This document shows, piece by piece, positions 42,740 through 52,326 of a DNA stretch of 64,000 nt. Made by a program: the position numbers and the translations under genes. The stretch covers positions 89,285 through 153,284 of the forward strand of contig NZ_CAJTQC010000002.1 in the NCBI RefSeq assembly GCF_910578445.1, given 5' to 3'. Below the pieces are notes generated by a model, which was not told the origin of the DNA, did not search any database, and saw only the letters and a list, made by a program, of their open reading frames with translations. Numbering within the stretch: the stretch's first letter is position 1; each line of letters begins with the position of its first letter. This stretch comes from an uncultured Duncaniella sp. (GTDB lineage: Bacteria; Bacteroidota; Bacteroidia; Bacteroidales; Muribaculaceae).

Positions 42740-43743
42740 TGTCTGTCTGCCTTGGCAATCTCGTTTTCAACCCATTTGTATTGCTGGCGCAATCCATCTT
42801 CGAGGCTCACGCTCGGTTCCCAGCCGAGTATTTCTTTTGCTTTTGAATAGTCGGCGCTACGGGCTTTGTCGCCTTCGGGCTTTGTCGTGTCGAAGAACGG
42901 CTTGATGTCTTTGCCACTGATTTTGACGACAGTTTCAGCGATTTCAGCGATTGATGTGCACACTGACGGGCCGATCTGGATCCATCCGTGTCCCCAGCCT
43001 TTGTCAAGTGCGCGGACGAGAGCTTCGACAACGTCATTGACATGAAGGAAGGCTCGTCCCTGTTTTCCGCTGCCCCAGACGATGAATTCTTCATTCGGAT
43101 AATTGATGGCTTTGCGGATGAGAGCCGGGATGACTTGGCTGCGTTCGCCGAAATCGCATGGCGAACCGTAGACGTTGTGAAACTGAAGTGTGCAGCATGG
43201 AATGCCGGTTTCCTTTTCGAGATAGCCGATTTCGAGCTGTCCCATGAGCTTGCTCCATCCGTAGGCCGATTCCGGGAGAGCCGGGAACAGCTCGTCTTCG
43301 CGCAGGGGCACTACGTCGAGTGAGTTTTGTCTGGTGAGCGGGTAGCTGCAAGCCGTACCGACATAAATCAGTCCTTTGATACGTTCTTTGCCGGCTTTGC
43401 GCACGGATGTGAATAGATTGGTGTTTATGAGATTGTTCTGACGGAAGAGACCTCCCTGATTACCGAAAACGTAGTCGATGCCGGCTACTATGTCGGCAAG
43501 GTGGATGACATATTCATTGCTACTTACAATATCATCAATATCGGCATGGGTGTCCGAGAGGTCTATGTTGAAAAAACGGCTGTCGAGGTCTATGACCGGA
43601 TTGCCTGATTCGTCGTTGAGATATTCGAGCTTGCCTCTCCATAGATTGTCGATTATGCTCACGTCGTGTCCTTCTTTCACAAGACGTTTGACAAGGTTGC
43701 TGCCAATCATTCCGCAACCGCCTGTTACAAGTATTTTGCTCAT
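42736..43743 (-). CDS. NAD-dependent sugar epimerase/dehydratase
   Basis: 335 aa short-chain dehydrogenase (extended). N-terminal NAD-binding TGGCGMIGSNLVKRL and catalytic YGWSK (in ESAYGWSKLMGQ) with upstream GTACSYP are visible. It modifies a nucleotide sugar, but the substrate cannot be decided; the TACSYP segment resembles GDP-sugar 3,5-epimerases. Translationally coupled to the GT26 gene. Confidence 0.85.
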   Translation of the reverse strand: MSKILVTGGCGMIGSNLVKRLVKEGHDVSIIDNLWRGKLEYLNDESGNPVIDLDSRFFNIDLSDTHADIDDIVSSNEYVIHLADIVAGIDYVFGNQGGLFRQNNLINTNLFTSVRKAGKERIKGLIYVGTACSYPLTRQNSLDVVPLREDELFPALPESAYGWSKLMGQLEIGYLEKETGIPCCTLQFHNVYGSPCDFGERSQVIPALIRKAINYPNEEFIVWGSGKQGRAFLHVNDVVEALVRALDKGWGHGWIQIGPSVCTSIAEIAETVVKISGKDIKPFFDTTKPEGDKARSADYSKAKEILGWEPSVSLEDGLRQQYKWVENEIAKADRQ

Positions 43744-43807
43744 AGCTATTGTCGTATGGATGTTTATATTCAGTTTATAAGTTTAGTTTCTGACATATTG
43801 TCGTCAA

Positions 43808-44866
43808 TCAGTGCTTGTCGGAAAGCTCTGCATATATGTTCCCGAGGCAACTGCCTATTGTGGTGATATTGAAGTCCTCGTTGGCAAATTTTCGTGACGC
43901 TGTCTCGATTCGGTGTCGGAGTTCCGTGTCACCGATCAGTCTTTCGAGTTGGGCGGCAAGTGTGTTTGTATCCCCCGGTTGAAAGAGCAGGATGTCTTCG
44001 TTGTCATGGACAATGTCAGGCAATCCGCCTACAGGAGTGGCTATGACCGGAAGTCCGTAGGCCCATGCGTCGAGGACGGCCATCGGGAAGCCTTCCGCAT
44101 AGCTCGGCAGACAGAAGATGGATGTTTCCCTGAACAGTCTGTCTTTTTCACTGCCTGCCACCCATCCGGGAAATTCTACCTGATTTTCGATTCCGGATTC
44201 CCTTGCAATTGCCTTTCCGTTGTCGATTTCTCCGCTTCCTGCGAACACGAGTTTCCATTGTGGATATTTGTGTGCGATAATGGCGAAAGCTCTTATAAGA
44301 TCGTGATAACCTTTGCGTGGACTGACAACTCCGGCCGAGAGTATTATATTTTTTTTCTGAACTTCGCCTGAATTGTCGGCTACTCTCGGACATGGATTAT
44401 GAAGCACACGCACCTTGTCGCCGAGTTCAAAGGTGGAGCATACTGCCTGTTTCCACATCTTTGACAACACTACGACCCTGTCGGCATCGTCAAAGAGTTT
44501 TTTGTAAACAGAGCTGTAAGGGCCTTCTATGGTCGATGCGGTGTCAAAGGCATGAAAATGTACGATTGTCTTTTTGCCCGTAAGTTTTGCAAGTCGCATG
44601 AATAGCGATTTCCGTCTTGCCGACGGAGCTTCACCGATGTGCATATGGACGGTTTTACACCATGGAAGATACCATAGATATGTCGCCATACCGGTCATCA
44701 GATAGAGCAGTTTGACAGCCATAGAACCGTTGCGGTGTGTCGCAATCCACCGGCAGCTGTACTTTTCCCATTCATCTGCCATCTCGTGGGCCATGACTAC
44801 GGACGAAATCCCGCCGTGTGTACGGCGGGAAGTAGCAAGCACAAGCACTTTAGGCATATTAAGCAT
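43808..44866 (-). CDS. Glycosyltransferase family 4
   Basis: 352 aa with two Rossmann-like domains. The GT4 signature is present as ILSAGVVSPRKGYHDLIRAF and the E-x7-E motif in PSYAEGFPMAVLDAWAYGLPVIAT. The N-terminal HGGISSVVMAHE glycine loop binds the acceptor side. An alternative start nine bases downstream (ATG, MPKV) is equally good. Part of a three-gene surface glycan group. Confidence 0.88.
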   Translation of the reverse strand: MLNMPKVLVLATSRRTHGGISSVVMAHEMADEWEKYSCRWIATHRNGSMAVKLLYLMTGMATYLWYLPWCKTVHMHIGEAPSARRKSLFMRLAKLTGKKTIVHFHAFDTASTIEGPYSSVYKKLFDDADRVVVLSKMWKQAVCSTFELGDKVRVLHNPCPRVADNSGEVQKKNIILSAGVVSPRKGYHDLIRAFAIIAHKYPQWKLVFAGSGEIDNGKAIARESGIENQVEFPGWVAGSEKDRLFRETSIFCLPSYAEGFPMAVLDAWAYGLPVIATPVGGLPDIVHDNEDILLFQPGDTNTLAAQLERLIGDTELRHRIETASRKFANEDFNITTIGSCLGNIYAELSDKH

Positions 44867-44947
44867 CCTTATTCGGAGTTTTCAGTGGGTTAAACGTCTT
44901 AAAAACGGTTAAGAAGATTGAAAATTGTGTGAACGACCGATAAATCA

Positions 44948-47275
44948 TCAGATATTAGGTCTGTCCCATGTATAGCTTGTCGTGCAGTGGACCGGAACGG
45001 AGAGATTGCCGACTTTAATGGAGAAGTCTCCTTCCTCAAGAGTCCATTGTCCGTGAGCGTTCACAAAAGCGAGATCCGTGGCCGGCAAAGTGAATTTCAC
45101 TGTACGTGTCTCTCCCGGCATAAGGGCGATTTTGACGAATCCGCGCAGACGTTTGTTGTCAGGGACGATTGATGCCACAAGGTCTGAAGAGAACAATAGC
45201 ACGGCTTCCTTACCGTCGCGTGAGCCGGTGTTGGTTACGTTGACACTTACGGTCAGCACGTCTGTGGGGGTAAAATCCGTCTTGTCAACCTTAAGATCCG
45301 AATATTCGAAAGTCGTATAACTCTTGCCGTAGCCGAAGGGCCATTGGACGTTGACGCGTGCGTCGTAGTCATAGACTCCCTCCATTTTTCCCACTTCTTC
45401 GCTGACCTTATAGTCATAGGTGACGAGCGAATTGATTTCGCGCGGATAGGTGAAGGGGAGTTTGGCTGAGAAGTTGCGCTCTCCGACCATGAGTTCGGCG
45501 AGCGCGTCGCCGCCGAAGTTTCCGGGGATTATTATGTCGATGATTCCCTTGGCGAGCGGTTCGATGTCGGCGAGGATTCGCGGACGGCCTTCGTTTACGA
45601 CAAGCACAATAGGCTTGCCTGTCTTGGCAAGAGCCTTGATCATGTCGCGCTGGTTGGACGAGAGATATAGGTCGGTCAGATTGCCCGGAGTCTCGCAATA
45701 GGAGTTTTCACCTATACATGCCACTATCACATCGGCATTTGCCGCAGCCTTGAGGGCCGCTTCGGAGTCGGCCACGGTTTCGTCCTGATATGAGCCTTCC
45801 TGATTGAATGTCACGGTCGGCACATAAGTGACGTTGCTTTCTCCGAATTTCTCTGTGAGGGCTTCGAGGATTGTGTTGTAGTCCTTGGCATATGTGTCGC
45901 TCAGATGTCCCTGCCACGTATATGACCATCCGCCGTTTAGCGAGCGCATGGAAGTTGCTGTAGGGCCGGTCACCATGATGCGCGTGCCTTTGGAGAGGGG
46001 GAGGATGTTGTTGTCGTTCTTGAGCAGCACCATTGTTTCGGCAGCTCCGTCGAGTGCGGCTTTTCGAAATTCTTCGGATGCGAATTTCGGATAATCTTTG
46101 AGAAGAGTATTCGGGCGGTCGAATAGTCCGAGGCGGTATTTCAGACGGAGTGCGCGTGAGGCTGCGTCATCGATTCTGCTCATGCTGACTTTTCCTTCTT
46201 CGACGAGTTCACGGAGGATGTCGCAATAATCCACCTTGTAGGGCTCCATAGCCATGTCAATACCTGCGTTGATTGCTATGCGGATTGCATCTTTCTTGTC
46301 TTTGGCAACTTTCTCGCGGGTATATAGATTGTTGATGTCGGCCCAGTCGGTGACGATGAGGCCGTCCCACTGCAGGTCTTCCTTAAGCCATTTGGTCAGA
46401 AGGAGCGGGTCGGCGTGGACAGGTGTGCCGTTGATTGACGATGAATTGACCATGATGGTCAGCGCGCCATATTTGATGGCTTCAAGATAAGGTGCGAAAT
46501 GCTTTTCGCGGAGGTCTGACGGTGATATGTAAGCCGGTGTGCGGTCCTTTCCCGAGAATGGGACACCGTAGCCCATGAAATGTTTGAGCGATACAGCGAT
46601 GTGATTCTTGTCAATATGGTTGGGGTCGTTGCCTTGAAAACCGCGCACCGCCGCTGCTCCCATGAGAGCGTTGACGAGCGGGTCTTCGCCGTAGTTTTCC
46701 CAGAAACGTGGCCAGCGCGGGTCGCGTGCAAGGTCCATTGTCGGTGAGAATGTCCACGGGCAGTCGCTTGCGCGCGTTTCGTAGGCTGTGATTTCAGCTG
46801 CCTTTCTGCAAAGTTCTGTGTCGAACGAGGCTGCCACGTTCAGGTTTTGCGGAAACAGCGTGCCGCCGTTGGTATATGTTGTGCCGTGGTTCTGGTCAAG
46901 TCCGTAGACACAGGGGATGCCGATGTATTTCATCGAAGCTTCCTGTATCTGTGGGATTATCACGTTCCATGATTCTGCGTCGAGACAGTATGAATATGGG
47001 GCATTTAGTATCGACCCGACCTTGTAGATGCCTATCACTGTGTCGACTTTTTCCTTGACGAGCCTGAATTTTCCGTCAGGGCCTGTTTCGCCGAGGATAT
47101 CGAGCTGGATTTGGGTCATCTGTCCGATTTTTTCCTCAAGAGTCATTTTCGAGAGTGTTTCAGAGACCTTTTTTTCGATTTCCGGGTCTGGAGGTATGAC
47201 GGGAAGGGTTATAGGGTCGTAGGCCATGGCCGGAATTGCCACGGTCGCAATGGAAAGGAGAAGATTGCGTAGCAT
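44948..47275 (-). CDS. GH3 beta-glucosidase (BglX-like)
   Basis: 775 aa with signal peptide (LLLSIATVAIPAMA), so periplasmic. Catalytic nucleophile region GLIVTDWADI and sugar-binding KHFMGYG; the C-terminal second domain and a fibronectin-III-like end (TVSVNVTNTGSRDGKEAVLLF) complete the usual three-domain GH3. Likely hydrolyses beta-linked glucosides from plant polysaccharides. No SusC/D partner lies next to it. Confidence 0.93.
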   Translation of the reverse strand: MLRNLLLSIATVAIPAMAYDPITLPVIPPDPEIEKKVSETLSKMTLEEKIGQMTQIQLDILGETGPDGKFRLVKEKVDTVIGIYKVGSILNAPYSYCLDAESWNVIIPQIQEASMKYIGIPCVYGLDQNHGTTYTNGGTLFPQNLNVAASFDTELCRKAAEITAYETRASDCPWTFSPTMDLARDPRWPRFWENYGEDPLVNALMGAAAVRGFQGNDPNHIDKNHIAVSLKHFMGYGVPFSGKDRTPAYISPSDLREKHFAPYLEAIKYGALTIMVNSSSINGTPVHADPLLLTKWLKEDLQWDGLIVTDWADINNLYTREKVAKDKKDAIRIAINAGIDMAMEPYKVDYCDILRELVEEGKVSMSRIDDAASRALRLKYRLGLFDRPNTLLKDYPKFASEEFRKAALDGAAETMVLLKNDNNILPLSKGTRIMVTGPTATSMRSLNGGWSYTWQGHLSDTYAKDYNTILEALTEKFGESNVTYVPTVTFNQEGSYQDETVADSEAALKAAANADVIVACIGENSYCETPGNLTDLYLSSNQRDMIKALAKTGKPIVLVVNEGRPRILADIEPLAKGIIDIIIPGNFGGDALAELMVGERNFSAKLPFTYPREINSLVTYDYKVSEEVGKMEGVYDYDARVNVQWPFGYGKSYTTFEYSDLKVDKTDFTPTDVLTVSVNVTNTGSRDGKEAVLLFSSDLVASIVPDNKRLRGFVKIALMPGETRTVKFTLPATDLAFVNAHGQWTLEEGDFSIKVGNLSVPVHCTTSYTWDRPNI

Positions 47276-47307
47276 GGGTGTTTGTGACGTGAAAAGATTA
47301 AAAAGTA

Positions 47308-49362
47308 TTATGACGCAGTCTCAGGCTTTTTCAGTTCCGGATAGGATATGCGTGAGTGGTACATGGTGCGGAGGCGTTGCGCGAACACTTCTTTTATCGT
47401 GCTGACGTCGCGGAACGATATTGGCGATTCGTTGTGCAGGCCTTCGGCTATCTGAGAGTCGATGATTTTGTTGACAAGCGCCGAGATTGCTTCCGGTGAA
47501 TGGCTCGTCATTGAACGGGATGCCGCTTCCACGGAATCGGCCATCATCAGCAGTGAGGTTTCTTTTGACTGAGGGTTAGGTCCGTGGTATGTGAAATTTG
47601 CGGGATCTACCTCCTCGTCGGGATGGGCGTTGCAGTAAGTGGTGTAGAAGTATCGTGCCTTTCCCGCTCCGTGGTGTTCCGAGATGAATCTGCGGATTAC
47701 GGTTGGAAGTTTGGCTTTTTCGGCAAGCGCGAGTCCCTCGTTCACATGTCCGGTGACTATGCGTGCGCTCTGTATAGGATCAAGAGCGTCGTGCGGGTTT
47801 ACGCCATGCTGGTTTTCGGTATAGAATGCCGGATTTTTGATTTTCCCTATGTCGTGATACAGCGCTCCGGTACGCACGAGCTGCACGTTTGCCCCTATTC
47901 GTGAGGCGGCTGCTGATGCAAGGTTGCTGACAGCCATGGAATGGTTGAATGTGCCGGGACATTCTTCGGATAGCTCCCTCAGCAGTGGGTTATTGATGTC
48001 GGATAGTTCCACGAGTGTCACACGTGAGGTGAAACCATAGATTCTTTCGAGCAGGAACATGAGCACGTAGCTGAACGAGATGAGTATTGCATTGATGGCA
48101 AAACAGCCGAACACCCGTCCTTCGGTGCGGGCGAGTGAGCCTGCCTGCATCACCTCGACGGCTATATATGAGAGTGTGTAGGCGAGGAATATGAGCGCGG
48201 CTGTGCGTATGAGCTGGCTTCTGCGTGAAAGGTCTTTGAGCGAATCGATTGCAACGACTCCGGCGATGAACTGCATGAAGATGAATTCGAGGGCAAACGA
48301 TGCGACTATAGCGCATATCAGCACAAGGATTACATGGCAGAAGTAGGCCGTGCGCGAGTCGAGGAATATCAGCACGAGAATCGGCACTATGGTGAATGGC
48401 GTGATGTAGAATCCGGTTGAAAATCCGGCCTGCATTGCAAAGGCAAATAGGGTGAACAGTCCGATGAGGGTGACGATGAACACGACCGTGCGGTCATCCT
48501 CGAAATAGTCGCGTCGGAATATGTAGAGATAGGCGAACAGCATCCCGTAGAGGATGAGCATATATAGAATCTGTCCTGCCATTGGATAGTAGTGCTGTGA
48601 GATGGCGCTGTTGCCACGTTCGTTAGCGATTTTCTCGTAGGTATGGAGGACGGTTGCCAGACGTGAGGTCACGATGTCACCCTTATCGATTATCCTTTCA
48701 CCTTGCTGGATGACCCCGACCGGGGCCATTGCTTTCTGATAAGCTTCGTTGAGCAGGCGTTGCGATGTGACGGTGTCGACAAGAATGTTCGGATGGAGTT
48801 CTTGCGAGAGTTTGGTCGCCGAGATGGCCTTGCGGACGTTCGGGTCTCTGAGCACACTGTCGAGATGCTCGTAGGCTCTGAAGGCCGAAAGGTAGTTGGC
48901 GGTCGGAATACTGATGGCCACGTTGTCATGGATGAAACGTACCGTCGGCAGTTTTCCCGAAGAAATTTTGGCATACGTGTCGCGGTCGACGATTCCGTTT
49001 TCGTAAACTTTGCGTATCTCCTTTATTATCTGGTTGCGCTGGGCCGGGGTTATGTCAAGATCATTTGTGGCGTTAAGACGGGTTGTGTAGTCTGAGATGA
49101 TGGTCTTTTCGGCTGTGAGATCGCGCGTGAATACCGGTTCGAAATTAGCGTCGATACTGTCCTTGACCTTGGCTGCGCTCAGGGAGTCAAGGTGTATGGG
49201 AATGTCGAACGGGGCTGTCAGCAGTGCATAGCTCCACGGGCGACCTTCCTCGAATGTGTAATGGTTTTCGGCGGAACGCGGCAGGAAATAGACGGTCACC
49301 GATACAACAATTAGGAATAGCAGAATCCGGAGCGAAAGTTGGCGCGATGGCATTGGGTTCAT
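47308..49362 (-). CDS. 7TM-HD phosphodiesterase (PgpH-like)
   Basis: 684 aa. An N-terminal extracytoplasmic 7TMR-HDED-type domain (about 50-260), seven membrane helices (about 265-450) and a C-terminal HD domain with GALYHDIGKIKNP. PgpH relatives hydrolyse c-di-AMP in Firmicutes; whether the Bacteroidetes members share that substrate is inferred. Its ATG overlaps the DUF2752 stop (ATGA) so the two are coupled. Confidence 0.9.
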   Translation of the reverse strand: MNPMPSRQLSLRILLFLIVVSVTVYFLPRSAENHYTFEEGRPWSYALLTAPFDIPIHLDSLSAAKVKDSIDANFEPVFTRDLTAEKTIISDYTTRLNATNDLDITPAQRNQIIKEIRKVYENGIVDRDTYAKISSGKLPTVRFIHDNVAISIPTANYLSAFRAYEHLDSVLRDPNVRKAISATKLSQELHPNILVDTVTSQRLLNEAYQKAMAPVGVIQQGERIIDKGDIVTSRLATVLHTYEKIANERGNSAISQHYYPMAGQILYMLILYGMLFAYLYIFRRDYFEDDRTVVFIVTLIGLFTLFAFAMQAGFSTGFYITPFTIVPILVLIFLDSRTAYFCHVILVLICAIVASFALEFIFMQFIAGVVAIDSLKDLSRRSQLIRTAALIFLAYTLSYIAVEVMQAGSLARTEGRVFGCFAINAILISFSYVLMFLLERIYGFTSRVTLVELSDINNPLLRELSEECPGTFNHSMAVSNLASAAASRIGANVQLVRTGALYHDIGKIKNPAFYTENQHGVNPHDALDPIQSARIVTGHVNEGLALAEKAKLPTVIRRFISEHHGAGKARYFYTTYCNAHPDEEVDPANFTYHGPNPQSKETSLLMMADSVEAASRSMTSHSPEAISALVNKIIDSQIAEGLHNESPISFRDVSTIKEVFAQRLRTMYHSRISYPELKKPETAS

Positions 49363-49772
49363 ATGTCGAAGATGTTGCGGACAATGGTCCAGATAATGAT
49401 GGTTACGAGGATAAAGAGAATAAAAAATCTTGAGGAAAGTGTGCGTTGGAGTTGAGGATGTCGTGAGCCGATAAGCCGTGAGAAAATCAGAAGTGCCAAC
49501 AGTGGGATTTCGATTATGAAAAGGGCGTTATAGCTGAAGGCTTCTTTGATGTCGCCGTTGAAAATGGAGTGTATGGCTCGTTGCGATCCGCATCCCGGAC
49601 AGGAGAGTCCGGTGAGCATTTTGAACATGCATCGTGGATAGAGTCCTGACGACGGTTCAAATTTCAGATAGAGGATGCAGAGGCCGATGGCTGCCACGCA
49701 TATTCCGGCTATGAGTAGACGGCGGTAGAGGGCAAACCTGTTGGAAAAATCTCTCTCGGTGGGCGACATCAT
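49359..49772 (-). CDS. DUF2752 membrane protein
   Basis: 137 aa with three hydrophobic segments. The hallmark CPGCGSQRAIHSIFNGD (Cys-Pro-x-Cys-Gly) is seen at the end of helix one. DUF2752 has no known role but occurs next to CD225 genes in Bacteroidetes, as here. The two Cys might bind metal. ATG overlap with the downstream HD gene. Confidence 0.88.
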   Translation of the reverse strand: MMSPTERDFSNRFALYRRLLIAGICVAAIGLCILYLKFEPSSGLYPRCMFKMLTGLSCPGCGSQRAIHSIFNGDIKEAFSYNALFIIEIPLLALLIFSRLIGSRHPQLQRTLSSRFFILFILVTIIIWTIVRNIFDI

Positions 49773-49811
49773 TGCTGGCAGATTGTTTTTGGAGGGCTTT
49801 GACCGGTGTGT

Positions 49812-50369
49812 TTAAAGCAGCCCTCCGAAAATAACCGAGAACGGAGCCCATATCAGTCCGGCGACAAACGAGATTATCACCCATAGCTGTGCTTTTGACG
49901 ATGCGTCAAGAGCTGCCATGTAATCTCCACGGTAGTATGCGGGCGAGACTTTCGCGGCATAGAAGATGGCGACGATTCCTGACGGAATGCAGCAGCAGAT
50001 TGTTGCCAGAATAGCCAAGATGAGATAGTTGTTCGGCATGGGCGGGACTGCATTCGGGTCATTCTGAGGTTGGCCGTACTGGTATTGGCCGTAGGGCTGG
50101 CCATATGGATGCTGGCCGTTGTAGAATCCGCTGTAGGGATTGGCCTGCCGGGAGAAGTCGCTTTGTGTGAACTCAGGGCGGCTGTGTCCTTGGTTTATGT
50201 TATTGGAGGAAAGGATTGCGGCAATTTCAGGAATCGCGCTTGCGGTTGTCCAGTCGCTCAGACCTTCATGCCATACTGGGGTCGAAGGATTGAGTTCAGG
50301 TTTCGAGGCGATTTCTTCAAGTGTGAGCGGACCTTCCTGAACACTGTCTATTATGATCCAATATTTCAT
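49812..50369 (-). CDS. GYF_2 + CD225 (interferon-induced transmembrane-like) protein
   Basis: 185 aa. An N-terminal GYF_2 domain (WIIIDSVQEGPLTLEEIASK, VWHEGLSDWTTA, residues 1-50) is followed by a Gly/Tyr/Gln/Pro-rich linker (about 75-108) and a CD225/dispanin double-helix unit (PNNYLILAILATICCCIPSGIVAI, then YAAKV). CD225 proteins act on membrane fusion in animals; the bacterial role is unknown. Its neighbours DUF2752 and the 7TM-HD protein follow on the same strand. Confidence 0.86.
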   Translation of the reverse strand: MKYWIIIDSVQEGPLTLEEIASKPELNPSTPVWHEGLSDWTTASAIPEIAAILSSNNINQGHSRPEFTQSDFSRQANPYSGFYNGQHPYGQPYGQYQYGQPQNDPNAVPPMPNNYLILAILATICCCIPSGIVAIFYAAKVSPAYYRGDYMAALDASSKAQLWVIISFVAGLIWAPFSVIFGGLL

Positions 50370-50433
50370 TTGTAGTGATAAAAAATGGTGTTATTAGCGT
50401 GGAATAAAGGATTATGAGGAGAAGGATTGAATG

Positions 50434-50490
50434 CGGGGACGCGCGGGTTGGCGTCCCCGTGTTCAGATTCCGATGCAGCGTGGCTGCATC
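50434..50490 (-). terminator. Tandem hairpins after deoC
   Basis: Two stems: 8 bp at 50472-50479 with 50483-50490 (3-nt loop), and 9 bp GC-rich at 50434-50442 with 50451-50459. They stand 10 to 66 bases after the deoC stop. No T run follows on the minus strand. Confidence 0.55.
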
Positions 50491-50499
50491 AATATGCGG

Positions 50500-51384
50500 T
50501 TAGAAAAATTTTGTTTCTTCACCGAGTATGTCGGAGAGGACGGCATTGGCGAGTCGTGATGCTCCGAGACGGAAATATTCGTTGGTTTCAACCCACTGGT
50601 CGCCAAGGACTGTTTTCACGATTGTGTAGTATTTCAGGGCGTCTTCGGTGGTCGATACACCGCCGGCTGCCTTGAATCCTACCATGCGTCCGGTCTTTTC
50701 GTAATATTCCTTGATGCACTCACACATGATGTAGGTGGCTTCGAGCGATGCTCCGGGATATTCCTTGCCTGTTGAGGTCTTGATGAAGTCTGCTCCTGAG
50801 TAGAGTGAGAGGATTGAGGCATTGCGGATGTTTTCGGCTGTCTTGAGTGCGCCTGTCTCAAGGATGACTTTCATGAGGGAGTCACGGCAGGAGTGTTTCA
50901 TTTCCGAAAGCTGGTCGCATACTTCCTCATAGTCTTTATCGAAGAAATCACCGAGTCCGAGCACCACATCGATTTCGTCAGCTCCGGCTTCGACTGCAAG
51001 GCCTACTTCGGCTACCTTGACTTCGATGAAGCTCTGGGCGCTCGGGAAGCATCCTCCGACAGCAGCGATGTCGACATCTGAACAGTCAAGCACCGTGCGC
51101 ACGATAGGAACGAAATTGGGATAAACACAGATGGCTGCCACGTTTGGAAGGTCGGCATGTTCGTGGGCGAAAGCGTTGACTCTCTCGGTGAAATCTGCTA
51201 CAGACCGCTGCGAGTCGGTTGATTTCAGAGTGGTGAGGTCTATGGAGTTGAATATTTTTTTGAGAACTTCAGGAGTGTTGTTCTCTGCGAGATGCTTGTC
51301 AAGGATTTCATTGACTTTTGCAGCGACTTCTGCATCAGATGTAGTGACGCGGCTGTCAGCAAGGACTTGTTGATATTTATCCAT
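50500..51384 (-). CDS. deoC: Deoxyribose-phosphate aldolase
   Basis: 294 aa, somewhat longer than the 220-260 aa of short forms. The Schiff-base lysine is seen in DFIKTSTGKEYPGAS, and EIDVVLGLGDF and GFKAAGGVSTTEDAL are family motifs. It cleaves 2-deoxyribose-5-phosphate to glyceraldehyde-3-phosphate and acetaldehyde for nucleoside salvage. Lies downstream of the mazG-like and dtd genes (113 bases gap), a common order in Bacteroidales. Confidence 0.95.
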   Translation of the reverse strand: MDKYQQVLADSRVTTSDAEVAAKVNEILDKHLAENNTPEVLKKIFNSIDLTTLKSTDSQRSVADFTERVNAFAHEHADLPNVAAICVYPNFVPIVRTVLDCSDVDIAAVGGCFPSAQSFIEVKVAEVGLAVEAGADEIDVVLGLGDFFDKDYEEVCDQLSEMKHSCRDSLMKVILETGALKTAENIRNASILSLYSGADFIKTSTGKEYPGASLEATYIMCECIKEYYEKTGRMVGFKAAGGVSTTEDALKYYTIVKTVLGDQWVETNEYFRLGASRLANAVLSDILGEETKFF

Positions 51385-51497
51385 GATGATTATTATTTAA
51401 GTTTAGGGTATTAGGTAAATTATAAGTATGCTGTTTTAATAAAACAACAGATATATTCGTAAGTATTAGGCATGCCCGGCGTTCATGCGGTCAGAGG

Positions 51498-51863
51498 TCA
51501 GAGCTTTAATTTGGGGTTTGAGGCATGGCGCAGAGTGTCGCGGGCAGTCTTCTTTTCGATATTGCGCCGGAATGCTTCGGTCAGGTCTGTGCCGGTCTGG
51601 TTTGCTATGGCAGTCAGCACCCAGAGCAGGTCGGCAAGTTCGTCGGCGAGCGCATCGGGATTTTCACCTTCTTTAAACGACTGGTCGCCATATGTCCGTG
51701 CCATCAGCCGTGCCACTTCTCCGGTTTCCTCTGCAAGTATAGCCATGTTGGTAAGAGGCGAGAAGTAGCGGACTCCGACAGTGGTAATCCATTCATCGAC
51801 TACCGTCTGGAGCGAACGCAGCGAAATAGAGTCGTCGGCCGTAGGTGTGAAATTCATAGTCAA
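51498..51863 (-). CDS. MazG-like nucleotide pyrophosphohydrolase
   Basis: 121 aa all-alpha NTP pyrophosphatase. The metal-binding ExxE is visible in LAEETGEVARLM, followed by ALADELADLLWVLTAIANQTG with a second acidic pair. It presumably removes non-canonical nucleoside triphosphates. Its ATG overlaps the stop of the upstream dtd gene (ATGA). Confidence 0.9.
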   Translation of the reverse strand: MTMNFTPTADDSISLRSLQTVVDEWITTVGVRYFSPLTNMAILAEETGEVARLMARTYGDQSFKEGENPDALADELADLLWVLTAIANQTGTDLTEAFRRNIEKKTARDTLRHASNPKLKL

Positions 51864-52312
51864 TCCTTTAGTTTTGAATCTATAACAATTGTAACAGGGC
51901 CGTCGTTCACAAGTGATACTTGCATATCTGCCCCGAATACCCCCTTTTTAACTTCTTTTCCAAGAAGCGAAGAGCATTCGTCGCAAAACATTTCATACAG
52001 GGGTATTGCAAGGTCGTGGCCGGCCGCACGTATATAGCTTGGCCTGTTCCCTTTCTTGGTCGAGGCGCAGAGTGTGAACTGGCTGACTGCAAGCAATTCG
52101 CCGTCGACATCTGCGAGAGAGCGGTTCATCACTCCGGCATCGTCGGAGAAAATACGCATTGCAACACATTTCGATGCAAGCCAACGCACATCGTCGGGGG
52201 TATCACCCTCGGCCACGCCGACAAGTACCATCAGTCCTTGGCCGATAGCGCTGTGAAGCTCCCCGCCTATGCTTACGGAAGCCTCAATGACACGTTGAAT
52301 TACTAACTTCAT
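51860..52312 (-). CDS. dtd: D-aminoacyl-tRNA deacylase
   Basis: 150 aa from ATG at 52312, the usual length; an in-frame upstream ATG at 52378 would add 22 residues unlike the family. Catalytic SQFTL and NDGPVTI (Gly-Pro motif) are present. It frees tRNA from D-amino acids and glycine misloaded on tRNA-Ala. A -7 box ends 7 bases before the ATG, so the mRNA may have almost no leader. Confidence 0.95.
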   Translation of the reverse strand: MKLVIQRVIEASVSIGGELHSAIGQGLMVLVGVAEGDTPDDVRWLASKCVAMRIFSDDAGVMNRSLADVDGELLAVSQFTLCASTKKGNRPSYIRAAGHDLAIPLYEMFCDECSSLLGKEVKKGVFGADMQVSLVNDGPVTIVIDSKLKD

Positions 52313-52318
52313 AATCCG

Positions 52319-52326
52319 CAAATTTA
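52319..52326 (-). promoter_or_regulatory. Putative -7 box of dtd
   Basis: Minus-strand TAAATTTG matches TAnnTTTG, directly upstream of the dtd ATG (52312). No -33 element was found. If used, transcription starts at or next to the start codon. Confidence 0.45.
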
